NCBI GenBank assembly: GCA_021296165.1
Contig: JAGWAW010000191.1
Span: 1-5,126 of the forward strand
Length of the DNA: 5,126 nucleotides
Direction: 5' to 3'
From: Nitrosopumilaceae archaeon
GTDB lineage: Archaea > Thermoproteota > Nitrososphaeria > Nitrososphaerales > Nitrosopumilaceae
The notes under the pieces were generated by a model, which ran no database searches, had not been told where the DNA came from, and saw nothing but the letters and a program-made list of their open reading frames with translations. Below, piece by piece: positions 1 through 5,126 of this stretch (the stretch's first letter is position 1; every line of letters begins with the position of its first letter). Position numbers and translations under genes: made by a program.

Positions 1-65
1 GCCGCGGCCAGCACGGCAGCAGACGCCACTGCCAGGGCTGCCAAGGCTACGTTTCTCCTATTCAT
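1..65 (-). CDS. Start of a secreted protein, cut by the window edge
   Basis: Only the first 21 codons are inside the window. The ATG is at 65-63. The peptide begins with a basic stretch (MNRRN) and passes straight into an Ala/Leu/Val-rich hydrophobic core (VALAALAVASAAVLAA), the layout of a Sec signal peptide, so the product is probably exported or surface-anchored. A weak TATA-like element lies about 29 bases upstream, which fits a leaderless transcript with this ATG as the first codon. An ATG slightly further upstream (82-80) hits a stop after five codons, so it is not the start. The gene has the same orientation as the large surface-protein gene upstream of it, with a gap of about 430 bases, so it probably has its own promoter. 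Nothing can be said about the mature protein. Confidence 0.6.
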   Translation of the reverse strand, partial: MNRRNVALAALAVASAAVLAA

Positions 66-89
66 TATCGGCGATGCCTCATGCAGTGG

Positions 90-100
90 TTGATAAGTTG
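90..100 (-). promoter_or_regulatory. Weak TATA-like element for the left-edge gene
   Basis: On the minus strand the sequence reads CAACTTATCAA, centred about 29 bases before the ATG at 65. The spacing is right for an archaeal box A driving a leaderless transcript, but the match to TTTAWATA is poor. Confidence 0.3.
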
Positions 101-467
101 TTGGGACACGCTCCATACCAGAGGGCATCGTCACAAAACGGAGATGTGAATCGGAGTGCCGGACCGCGCACCGTCCAGGCACACAGGATGCAATGCCGAT
201 TCGCGGCCGAGGGCGCGCATGTATGTCCGGTGATCGCGTTTTGGGCGAGGCCGCCGGCATTTGCGGCGCGGGACGGCGGCAGGATACCCGCCACGATTCG
301 GACGGCGGCCGGGATCTACACCGGGTGCGCGTCCGCGGCCTGACCGCACCTCTGCCAATCTGTCACTCCACTCCGCAGGACCATATACGGCGCGCCGACC
401 GCATCTCCGCCCCCGCGCGTCCCGCCGCGCCACACCACAAAGATTCACCAGCCCCTGCCGGGTGCGA

Positions 468-485
468 GCCCTAGCCATCTAGGGC
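468..485 (-). terminator. 7-bp hairpin just past the large gene, possible 3' end signal
   Basis: GCCCTAG (468-474) and CTAGGGC (479-485) are perfect inverted arms around a 4-base loop. The element begins 12 bases beyond the stop codon at 499-497. Archaeal termination mostly depends on T-rich tracts, and no strong T tract follows here, so this may be a 3'-end stabilising structure and not a true terminator. Confidence 0.3.
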
Positions 486-496
486 GAGGCCGCAGC

Positions 497-1879
497 CTAC
501 TCGGCGGTTCCCGGCACTATCTGGCCGGATGCCGTCCACGATCCGTCGGTCACCCTCCAAACTGCATATACTGGGACCGTCAGGTCCCCGTTGTGGTCGA
601 ACAGGACCATCCCCAGCACGTCGGGCGCCGCCTCGGCTATGCGCGGAAGGGACTGCACCAGCGCCGCCGTGTCGACACTCTGGGCGGCCAGCAGGGCCGC
701 CCCCAAAGCCAGTACCGCATCGTACGCCTGGTGCGCCCGCGCCGTCGGTACCCCCTCGGGTGGCATGTCCAGCATATTTGACAGGACGCCGTCGGCGCGG
801 TGTCCTGGCCGGACCGCCGTCGTGCCCTCCGGCAGGTCCGACTCTTCCAGGATGGCACCCATACCATACCACGCTACATGCGGCGCTGCGGCAGCCCGGA
901 TGGTCCCGGCTGCCTCCGGATACAACAGTACGGCGGCGGTGGCCTCGCCGTGCCGTACCGCCTCCAGTATGGCGGCAGCCGACTCGGTGTCGTTGCTGTG
1001 CGCAACCCATGACACCCTGGCATCCCCATGTAGCAGCTGGCCGGTTGCCGCCTCCCGGAGAGATATGCCGTCCTCGTCATGCCGGTATGCCACGATGACG
1101 TGGTCTGCGCCGTCAGCGGCCAGCGCCCCCAGCGCCGCGGCCTGTCCGGCATCGCTGGGCTCCATCCGAAATATGTGGTCGGGCATGGCCACCTCCGGCG
1201 AGTCCGAGCAGCAGTTGATCAACAGCATACGGTCCCCGGAGGTCTGGTACAGAACGGCCCAGAGAGTCGCGTTGCTGGAGGGTCCCAGAACGGCCGTCGG
1301 CGAGTCCAGGCTGTGGACGACCATCAGTGCCCCGTACCCATCATACCCCTCATACGTATCTAGGGCCAGCCGCCACGACTGCCCCAGCCGGGCCACGTAT
1401 CCGTTAAAGTCCCGAACCGCCAAGAGGGTGGCCGACTCCACCTCGTCTACGCCGGCCGCATCGTCCACGAATGCCACCCTGTGGGATCCGGCCAGCGCCG
1501 GGCCTATAGTACAGCTGACGTCCAGCGGGGCCTCATACTCCACGTGTAGCACGGCCAACGAATCCCCGCCATCGTGCCCGTCCAGTACCGCTATGGGTAT
1601 GGTCAGGGATATGTGTGGCTGCAACCCCAGCCCGCCGTCCCCGCCCAGCCCGGGGGCCAGATCCACCACCAGTCCCACGGTGTCCGACGTGTACCTGGGA
1701 TGATCCAGGGAGACTGCGCCCGCGCGGACGGATCCGGCAAATATCACGTACAGGTCCTGCATGTCGTTGGCAGGCAGCACCAAGTCCATCCGCAGTATAG
1801 AGGCGGCGCCGTCGCAGGACACGGCCAGCGTGATATAGTCCAGCACCGGGCCATCGGGCACCACGCCGGTAAAGTATGG
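497..1879 (-). CDS. C-terminal segment: beta-rich domain and LivK-like type I periplasmic-binding domain
   Basis: The first 145 or so codons are beta-rich (LDYITLAVSCDGAASILRMD and onward) and lack the repeat signature. From about 1444 to the TAG at 499 the protein follows the type I periplasmic-binding fold of branched-chain amino acid ABC transporter receptors: SATLLAVRDFNGYVARLG, then SPTAVLGPSSNATLWAV, LLINCCSDSP, DHIFRMEPSDAGQAAALGAL, DHVIVAYRHDEDG, an AHQAYDAVLALGAALLAAQS helix and the closing FDHNGDLTVPVYAVWRVTDG. At about 315 residues the domain is close to complete. Family knowledge says such domains bind amino acids or other small polar ligands; the ligand here cannot be read from sequence. 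No ABC permease or ATPase gene is in the window, so a sensing or capture role is as likely as transport. A GTG at 1864 could start translation if this segment were expressed alone, but that product would have no signal peptide. Confidence 0.75.
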   Translation of the reverse strand, partial: PYFTGVVPDGPVLDYITLAVSCDGAASILRMDLVLPANDMQDLYVIFAGSVRAGAVSLDHPRYTSDTVGLVVDLAPGLGGDGGLGLQPHISLTIPIAVLDGHDGGDSLAVLHVEYEAPLDVSCTIGPALAGSHRVAFVDDAAGVDEVESATLLAVRDFNGYVARLGQSWRLALDTYEGYDGYGALMVVHSLDSPTAVLGPSSNATLWAVLYQTSGDRMLLINCCSDSPEVAMPDHIFRMEPSDAGQAAALGALAADGADHVIVAYRHDEDGISLREAATGQLLHGDARVSWVAHSNDTESAAAILEAVRHGEATAAVLLYPEAAGTIRAAAAPHVAWYGMGAILEESDLPEGTTAVRPGHRADGVLSNMLDMPPEGVPTARAHQAYDAVLALGAALLAAQSVDTAALVQSLPRIAEAAPDVLGMVLFDHNGDLTVPVYAVWRVTDGSWTASGQIVPGTAE

Positions 1880-3380
1880 GCTCGCCCTCCAAGCCGGTGT
1901 CGGGCCGGACGTACAGTCCAGGCCGCACCTCCACCGGAACCTCCGCGTCGGGCGTGCGGCTCCATGCCTCGCCGGCCACTGCCCCCTCCCCTATGTGCAG
2001 CCGTACGTTCTCGGCTCCCGCCAGCACGTCCCGGTACGGCATACCCAGCCGGTACGACATCACTTCCCCGGACACGCGTTCCGCATCGGCCGTGTGGAAG
2101 GATATGCCCACTGGTCCTCTGGCATCCTCCACGATCAGCGTGGCGTTGGCGCCCGCACCCCCGCCGAACGCGACGGCCAGCACTCCTGATTCCACGTTGT
2201 AGGCAGCGCGCGTCGGCGCCCCGGCACCGGAGACCACGGGCAGGCCCGATACGGCCGGCGAGGCGCTGATACGCACATCATGTATGGCACCCGCATCCAT
2301 GTACAGGTGCGGGGACGCCATCGCACCCACCACCCCCCGCTGCCCATCGTCCAGCCGGAAGATTATGGTGCTGTCCGGTCCCTGGTCAGCATGCTGCATG
2401 GTGGCGCCACCGCCGTCCCGGCCATACTCCCGGATGTGCACGCGGGACGGATCCACTGCCAAGATGTCCGCGACGCCGTCAAGCGACAGGGTCAGGATGC
2501 CAGTGTCCGAGTCGTACGAGGCCGATGCCGGCAGGGGGACCGTACCTTGCACCATAATGGGTACCGTGGTCTGGGGAACGGTATTTCCGGCCAGGTCCCT
2601 GACGGCCTCCGCCAGCACGTGGGGCCGGACCATACCATCCAGTGCGGCGCGGCTGTCCCGGTCCAGAGCCAGCCTGACCAGTCCCCCATGGACGGTGGCG
2701 TTGTATTTCAGGGCCACGCCCTCCGCCATCCCCTCTTCGTACACGTACAGCGGCGCGTCCCCGGTGGCGCCGTCCAGAGTCTCGTTGAATGCCAAGGAGA
2801 GCGTCCCGGCCTCTGCCGAATATACAGCCCACTCCAAGGCAGGCGGGTATGTGTCCCCCACATCCACGGGGATCGGAGCAGACAGGGTGCCGTTGGCCAA
2901 CGCGACGCGTAGACGGGGACTCTCCATGATGTGTATGGCGTCAACCCCGCCCTGCCCCGGCCGGTATATCAGCGCCAGCGGGTCGGCTCCCGGCCTGTAC
3001 ATGGAGCCGTCCATCACGGCTGCAAAAGTATGGTTGCGCACCTCTCCCAGCACGCTGAGTCCGCCATGCCTGGTACGGTCCGCGTCCACCGTCTCGTTGA
3101 ACGCGACCACAAAAAGGCCGACGGTGCTATAGTATGTGGCCGATTCCACCACAAGCGGATCTGGAGGCGGGTATGACGCGGACGACCCCAAGCCACCCCA
3201 ACCCGACGGCGCCGGGGCAGGCCGGGAGGAGTCGTGCACGGACACGGACACGCCGCTCGACGCCACGTCGGTGCCGGCCGTGTCCCGTACGGCGCCCGCG
3301 TCCACCGACAGCATTGGTATGCCAACTATTCCGGACACAATATCCCGGTTGGCCTGATTCAGGGTGAACCAGACTTTCAC
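1880..3380 (-). CDS. Third segment: rest of repeat 2 and Ig-like repeats 3-6
   Basis: About 500 codons of continuous beta-rich sequence. It finishes repeat 2 (VDAGAVRDTAGTD), passes through a Pro/Gly/Ser-rich linker (about 3230-3150), then carries repeat 3 (SATYYSTVGLFVVAFNETVD), repeat 4 (AVYSAEAGTLSLAFNETLD), repeat 5 (SASYDSDTGILTLSLDGVAD) and repeat 6 (RAAYNVESGVLAVAFGG). Each repeat is about 100 residues and several end in a 'DAGAxxDxxG' or 'xAVRDLAGN' element. The role is probably a stalk or adhesin-like part outside the cell. The frame is open down to 1533, but beyond about 1880 it turns into Arg/Gly-rich text (LYRRGARWPGAG), whereas the frame next to it resumes with PYFTGVVPDGPVLDYITLAV. 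If translated alone, it would begin at GTG 3380, immediately after the G run. Confidence 0.75.
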
Positions 3381-3388
3381 CCCCCCCC
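3380..3388 (-). repeat. G9 homopolymer tract inside the surface-protein gene
   Basis: Nine consecutive C on the plus strand read as nine G in the sense direction, between codons for DNA-G-G and VKVWFTL. With nine G the upstream frame goes off track; with eight the two halves of repeat 2 join as AGGVKVWFTLNQ. Confidence 0.9.
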
Positions 3389-3600
3389 GCGTTGTCGGAG
3401 CTAAGCTGGTTCTGCGTCAGCCGTATGTCCGCGAACCCGTCTGTGGTAGGTCCGGTTATCTGAAATTTGGTGGCATCCACGCTATTCACGTCCATCTGCC
3501 GGTTGAAAATGGCTGCCAAGGCGCCGTCGCCCTTGTAGTACTCGGACGAAATCAGGTATGGTGTCGTGTCAATTCGCGTGATTGGATTGTTAGACGAATG
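3382..3600 (-). CDS. Second segment: first half of Ig-like repeat 2
   Basis: This frame opens at about 3615 after a TAG and carries SSNNPITRIDTTPYLISSEY, then ALAAIFNRQMDVNSVDATKF, the second copy of the repeat signature (a 'xIFNxxMD' core in place of 'xFNETVD'). It has no proper start codon of its own (only a TTG at 3519 inside the repeat), so it is not an independent gene. It loses the protein pattern at the G9 run: past it the same frame gives ESLVHPESG and then Arg/Gly-rich text ending at 3127, whereas the neighbouring frame resumes with VKVWFTLNQANRD. About 72 codons belong to the protein. Confidence 0.65.
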
Positions 3601-3958
3601 CGCGATGAGGTTCCTCTATTATGTCCAGCACCGTACCGGCAACTATTATGACATCGCGATGACTCTGCTTCAGCGCCGCGTCGAGGATGTTGCCGCTAAC
3701 GGTATACTCCGCGCCCGACAGCGTGATGTGGGGTGACTGGCCGGAGGCGGTAATGTTGAACCTGTCCATGTGCACGGCGGTGCGGTCTATTGCCTCGCTG
3801 AACGTCATGGTGAGGTTACCCGTCCTCGAGTCAAACACGGCGGACGCCAGACCGGGCTTTTTGTTGTCCGCCGCGTCGGCGTCATCCAAACCGCCGGATG
3901 CCGCACATACCACGGCAGCCGCAAGAAGAACATATGTCGGGCAGGCGGGTGTCTTCAA
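3599..3958 (-). CDS. N-terminal segment: signal peptide and first Ig-like repeat
   Basis: The likely start is TTG at 3958: it gives LKTPACPTYVLLAAAVVCAA (initiator read as Met), a textbook signal peptide with one basic residue and an Ala/Val/Leu core, followed by an Asp/Ala-rich linker (DDADAADNKK). The frame is open further upstream to 4216, but that extension crosses the TATA box and has no sensible start. A GAGG lies 11 bases before the TTG. After the linker comes repeat 1 (SAVFDSRTGNLTMTFSEAID, then FNITASG), the conserved surface-repeat signature of thaumarchaeal exported proteins. The frame runs into a TAA at 3592-3590 just after EEPHRA; the next segment continues in another frame as SSNNPITRIDTTPYL, so about 120 codons are used here. 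The homopolymer next to the TTG leaves room for an ATG start instead (see findings). Confidence 0.7.
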
Positions 3959-4020
3959 GATCCCCCCATCCTCACGGGAGTACTCGAGAGCAAGACATAC
4001 GCGCGATGCGCGCCCATCAT
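3955..4020 (-). CDS. Possible leaderless 21-codon upstream ORF
   Basis: An ATG-ATG pair at 4020-4015 lies about 26 bases after the centre of the TATA box, just where a leaderless transcript would begin. The frame encodes 21 residues (starting MMGAHRAYVL, ending VRMGGS) and its TGA (3957-3955) overlaps the TTG start of the large gene as TTGA. This could be a coupled leader peptide, or the true beginning of the large protein if the G6 run at 3967-3962 is one base short. Very short, so only suggestive. Confidence 0.3.
   Translation of the reverse strand: MMGAHRAYVLLSSTPVRMGGS
3970..3975 (-). promoter_or_regulatory. Possible Shine-Dalgarno for the TTG start
   Basis: GTGAGG is followed after 11 bases by TTG at 3958. 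The GAGG core can pair with the archaeal 16S 3' end (CCUCC); spacing is at the long end. It supports the TTG start moderately. Confidence 0.35.
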
Positions 4021-4042
4021 GGGAAATGGGTTGGAAGACTAG

Positions 4043-4055
4043 TTTATAAATAAAA
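4043..4055 (-). promoter_or_regulatory. TATA box (box A) of the large surface-protein gene
   Basis: The minus strand reads TTTTATTTATAAA, the best archaeal TATA match in the window. The core TTTATAAA (4050-4043) is a perfect palindrome, so it could also be read in the plus direction. Transcription on the minus strand should start near 4020, giving a leader of about 60 bases to the TTG. Confidence 0.65.
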
Positions 4056-4077
4056 ACGATAGTTTCTTGAGCGAAAA

Positions 4078-4090
4078 CAGGCGCCGCCTG
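4078..4090. other. 13-bp palindrome upstream of the promoter
   Basis: CAGGCG-C-CGCCTG is a perfect inverted repeat, about 25 bases upstream of the TATA box for the minus-strand gene. It could be an operator or a short RNA stem; no known binding motif is recognised. Confidence 0.3.
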
Positions 4091-4165
4091 CCAGGTGCCG
4101 CGCACAGGGCTGTATCCATGTGTAGAAAACCGCCGGCCGGGGGCAGACCCTCGCTCAGCACCCGG

Positions 4166-4191
4166 ACCTGCAAACCATCCTGGTTTGAGGT
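4166..4191. other. 11-bp hairpin in the intergenic region
   Basis: ACCT-(G)-CAAACCA pairs with TGGTTTG-AGGT around a 3-base loop (TCC), leaving one bulged G at 4170. This is the strongest nucleic-acid structure I can find outside the genes. It may belong to a small RNA or a transcript end. It cannot be assigned to a strand. Confidence 0.45.
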
Positions 4192-4344
4192 GGCGGTGTC
4201 TCGTTGATCTTGTCATTCACCGCATGCAGTTGGCCGTCGCGCTCACATGGAATATTCCCCATGGTGCGCCTCAGCACCGCTGGTCCTCTCGATTGCTGCA
4301 GTGTATCTACGCCTGTATACGACCATTTCTGTAGCGCTCGATTT

Positions 4345-4539
4345 CTAGACCTTCTTGCGGTCGGCTGGGCTTGGCCTGCGGAAGCACTCCCACTCGCCAC
4401 CGGTGTGACATACTGCCGTCCGCATTCCAGGGACCGGTCCGGAACACATCCTCATGCGGGACAGGGTCAAAACCACCAAGTCCGGGCATGGCGCCGCGGC
4501 CGCCGTCACAGCGGCAACGCATAGTATCTGAAACGCCAC
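4345..4539 (-). CDS. Doubtful small ORF, 64 residues
   Basis: A GTG start at 4539 lies about 26-34 bases after a TATA-like AAAATATC on the minus strand (4572-4565), fitting a leaderless transcript. Roughly three quarters of its codons end in G or C, as in the real genes here. The start is hydrophobic (MAFQILCVAAVTAAAA) and the end reads VCHTGGEWECFRRPSPADRK. Not recognised. A second minus frame over the same bases (4543-4307) also reads smoothly, so the call is weak. Confidence 0.15.
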   Translation of the reverse strand: MAFQILCVAAVTAAAAPCPDLVVLTLSRMRMCSGPVPGMRTAVCHTGGEWECFRRPSPADRKKV

Positions 4540-4563
4540 CCAAGATGCGCGGTCGCCTGTCTA

Positions 4564-4575
4564 AGATATTTTAGG
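4564..4575 (+). promoter_or_regulatory. TATA box for the right-hand gene
   Basis: AGATATTTTAGG is an A/T-rich element in a G/C-rich setting, centred about 33 bases before the ATG at 4602. That spacing predicts a transcript with almost no leader, in line with the absence of a Shine-Dalgarno before that ATG. Confidence 0.45.
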
Positions 4576-4601
4576 AAAGCCGCCGCAGAAACGGCAGCCG
4601 C

Positions 4602-5126
4602 ATGCCCCCAAAGACCACACCCTACGGCGAAACCCCGCGCAGCGCGGTACGGAGTGCCGTTGCGTCCATCCTCCTGAAGGAGGGCAGGGCCATGAGGGCG
4701 ATCGAAGAGGTGCGCGGCCAAATCTACCCGGGGAACGGCCGGCAGGACCAATACCGCGACAGCCCCGTCTGGTACACCAAGCACGATCTTGATATTATGG
4801 TCGCCGGACGACTCAACCTGGACGCAGACGCCCTGCTGGGGCTGGAACGAAAGTCCTGTGGTTTTTCGGACCATATCACCAGGATCATATCCGAGCTGCG
4901 CCACAAGGAAATGCTGCAGGACTGGAACGCCGGCAGGCGATTCGGTATATGGAGGGTAACCGACACAGCCGGGCTGGCCGAGTACGGGCCCGGTGGGCGA
5001 GAACCGGGCTTGTCCAAAAATCTGCGACAAAAAGAGCACAAACCGGGCAGCACCCGTCTGTCAAGACCCAACCCTTGTCCAAAACCTGGAGAACTGCGCG
5101 AAGGATTAGGCCGGCTTGGAGGGTTA
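4602..5126 (+). CDS. Hypothetical protein with winged-helix-like N-terminal region, cut by the window edge
   Basis: The frame is open from ATG 4602 to the right edge (175 codons). An in-frame TAG at 4572-4574 with no start codon in between fixes this ATG as the first possible start. Residues 13-45 form a likely helix pair (SAVRSAVASILLKEGRAMRA). Residues 58-128 run WYTKHDLDIMVAGRLNLDAD, then HITRIISELRHKEMLQDW, then GIWRVTDTAGLAEYG, ending in an 'IWRVTD-x-G' strand like the wing of winged-helix domains, for example the N-terminal domain of Mrr-type proteins. A DNA-binding role is therefore a reasonable guess, not shown. The family is not recognised. After about residue 129 the composition changes to Lys/Pro/Gly-rich and third-position G/C falls, which may mark a disordered tail or a frameshift (see findings). 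Confidence 0.65.
   Translation, partial: MPPKTTPYGETPRSAVRSAVASILLKEGRAMRAIEEVRGQIYPGNGRQDQYRDSPVWYTKHDLDIMVAGRLNLDADALLGLERKSCGFSDHITRIISELRHKEMLQDWNAGRRFGIWRVTDTAGLAEYGPGGREPGLSKNLRQKEHKPGSTRLSRPNPCPKPGELREGLGRLGGL

Larger units (their letters stand above)
66..496. other. Intergenic stretch without a convincing gene
   Basis: Several reading frames stay open here on both strands, which is expected at this base composition. Their translations are rich in Arg, Pro and Gly, show no recognisable domain, and contradict each other by overlapping. I see no tRNA, rRNA or CRISPR repeat. The supportable contents are a hairpin next to the end of the large gene and a weak TATA-like element near 90-100. 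Confidence 0.5.
1911..3847 (-). repeat. Six degenerate Ig-like protein repeats
   Basis: Repeats begin at about 3847, 3567, 3149, 2843, 2537 and 2219 on the minus strand. The shared core is [S/T/W]-A-x-Y/F-x-x-x-x-G-x-L-x-[V/M/L]-x-[F/L], followed in the better copies by N-E-T-[V/L]-D. Copies 3 and 4 match best; copies 5 and 6 have lost the NET triplet. Divergence is at the protein level only; I see no long DNA-level identity between copies. Confidence 0.7.
497..3958 (-). pseudogene. Large secreted Ig-like-repeat / solute-binding surface protein, interrupted by three frameshifts
   Basis: Four consecutive open segments in different frames join into one protein of about 1,152 residues if one base is skipped at each of three places (near 3598, within the G9 run 3388-3380, and near 1880-1878). 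Domain order: signal peptide (about residues 1-30), six beta-sandwich repeats (about 38-682), a beta-rich linker domain (about 693-837), and a type I periplasmic-binding domain (about 838-1152). No transmembrane helix or sorting signal is visible at the C terminus, which ends in PGTAE, so surface attachment would have to come from the N-terminal part or a partner. At least ten N-x-S/T sequons lie in the mature protein, consistent with archaeal surface glycosylation. There are only four cysteines, all in the last third. The repeats and the binding domain each continue smoothly across the breaks and no internal stops occur elsewhere, so the damage is either very recent or a sequencing artefact. 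Being a single gene is inference; the exported repeat protein is well supported. Confidence 0.75.
4060..4563. other. Intergenic stretch between divergent genes, no confident gene
   Basis: About 500 bases separate the promoter of the large minus-strand gene from the promoter of the plus-strand gene. Open frames here are short, overlap one another and match no family I know. No tRNA cloverleaf is visible. The strong hairpin and the short palindrome are the only structured elements; one small minus-strand frame near its right end has some coding character. Confidence 0.5.

Noticed and set aside
131..478. Minus-strand open frame of 115 codons in the left intergenic stretch
   Set aside because: Extremely Arg-rich with no domain, overlapped by several equally open frames on both strands; expected by chance at this G/C content.
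591..1703. Plus-strand open frame of 370 codons
   Set aside because: It lies antisense to the periplasmic-binding domain, is Ser/Pro/Arg-rich, and has no recognisable domain; it mirrors the codon pattern of the real minus-strand gene.
2284..3132. Plus-strand open frame of 282 codons
   Set aside because: It is antisense to the Ig-like repeats 3-5 and shows low-complexity Ser/Thr/Pro text; the minus strand explains the region.
4095..4334. Plus-strand open frames in the right intergenic stretch
   Set aside because: Short, mutually overlapping, no family resemblance and no good start signal.
4431..4440. Perfect 10-base palindrome GGACCGGTCC
   Set aside because: Short, no loop for a hairpin, and common by chance in G/C-rich DNA; not near a promoter.
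4506..5039. Minus-strand open frame of 177 codons opposite the right-hand gene
   Set aside because: The plus frame has a well-placed TATA box, a fixed ATG and a winged-helix-like pattern. The minus frame has no family resemblance and would run through the TATA region at its 3' end.
1..5126. CRISPR array, tRNA, rRNA or insertion sequence
   Set aside because: No regularly spaced direct repeats, no cloverleaf or conserved rRNA segments, and no transposase frame or terminal inverted repeats were seen on either strand.

Overview
The window looks like chromosomal DNA of a high-GC ammonia-oxidising archaeon (Nitrososphaerota, formerly Thaumarchaeota). The closest fit I know is a Cenarchaeum symbiosum-like sponge symbiont. 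This rests on three things: archaeal TATA boxes placed for leaderless or short-leader transcripts; G/C-rich third codon positions; and a very large secreted protein built from repeats of the type 'SAxYxxxTGxLxVxFNETVD', which is typical of cell-surface proteins in that group. The assignment comes from recalled family features, not from a search.

Layout. Positions 1-65 (minus strand) hold only the first 21 codons of a secreted protein that runs off the left edge. Positions 66-496 hold no convincing gene, apart from a weak TATA box for that protein and a 7-bp hairpin just past the end of the next gene. Positions 497-3958 (minus strand) hold one long gene that reads as a single protein of about 1,152 residues only if three single-base frameshifts are corrected, near 3598, at a run of nine G at 3380-3388, and near 1878-1880. 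The protein starts with a signal peptide, continues with six degenerate beta-sandwich (Ig-like) repeats and a further beta-rich stretch, and ends in a type I periplasmic solute-binding domain of the branched-chain amino acid (LivK-like) class. Its TATA box is at 4043-4050. A 21-codon leaderless mini-ORF fits between promoter and start and overlaps the TTG start as TTGA.

Positions 4060-4560 have no confident gene but contain a strong hairpin (4166-4191) and a short palindrome (4078-4090). Positions 4602-5126 (plus strand) carry a divergent gene, open to the right edge, for an unrecognised protein whose N-terminal part resembles a winged-helix DNA-binding domain.

How the parts relate: the two minus-strand genes both encode exported proteins and so form a surface-protein neighbourhood. 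The large one couples an adhesin-like stalk to a ligand-binding module, which suggests capture or sensing of a small molecule at the cell surface. The plus-strand gene is divergent and probably separate; a regulatory role towards the surface genes is possible but nothing shows it. The main open question is whether the same-direction frameshifts are sequencing artefacts, recent gene decay, or (at the G9 tract) a phase-variation switch.
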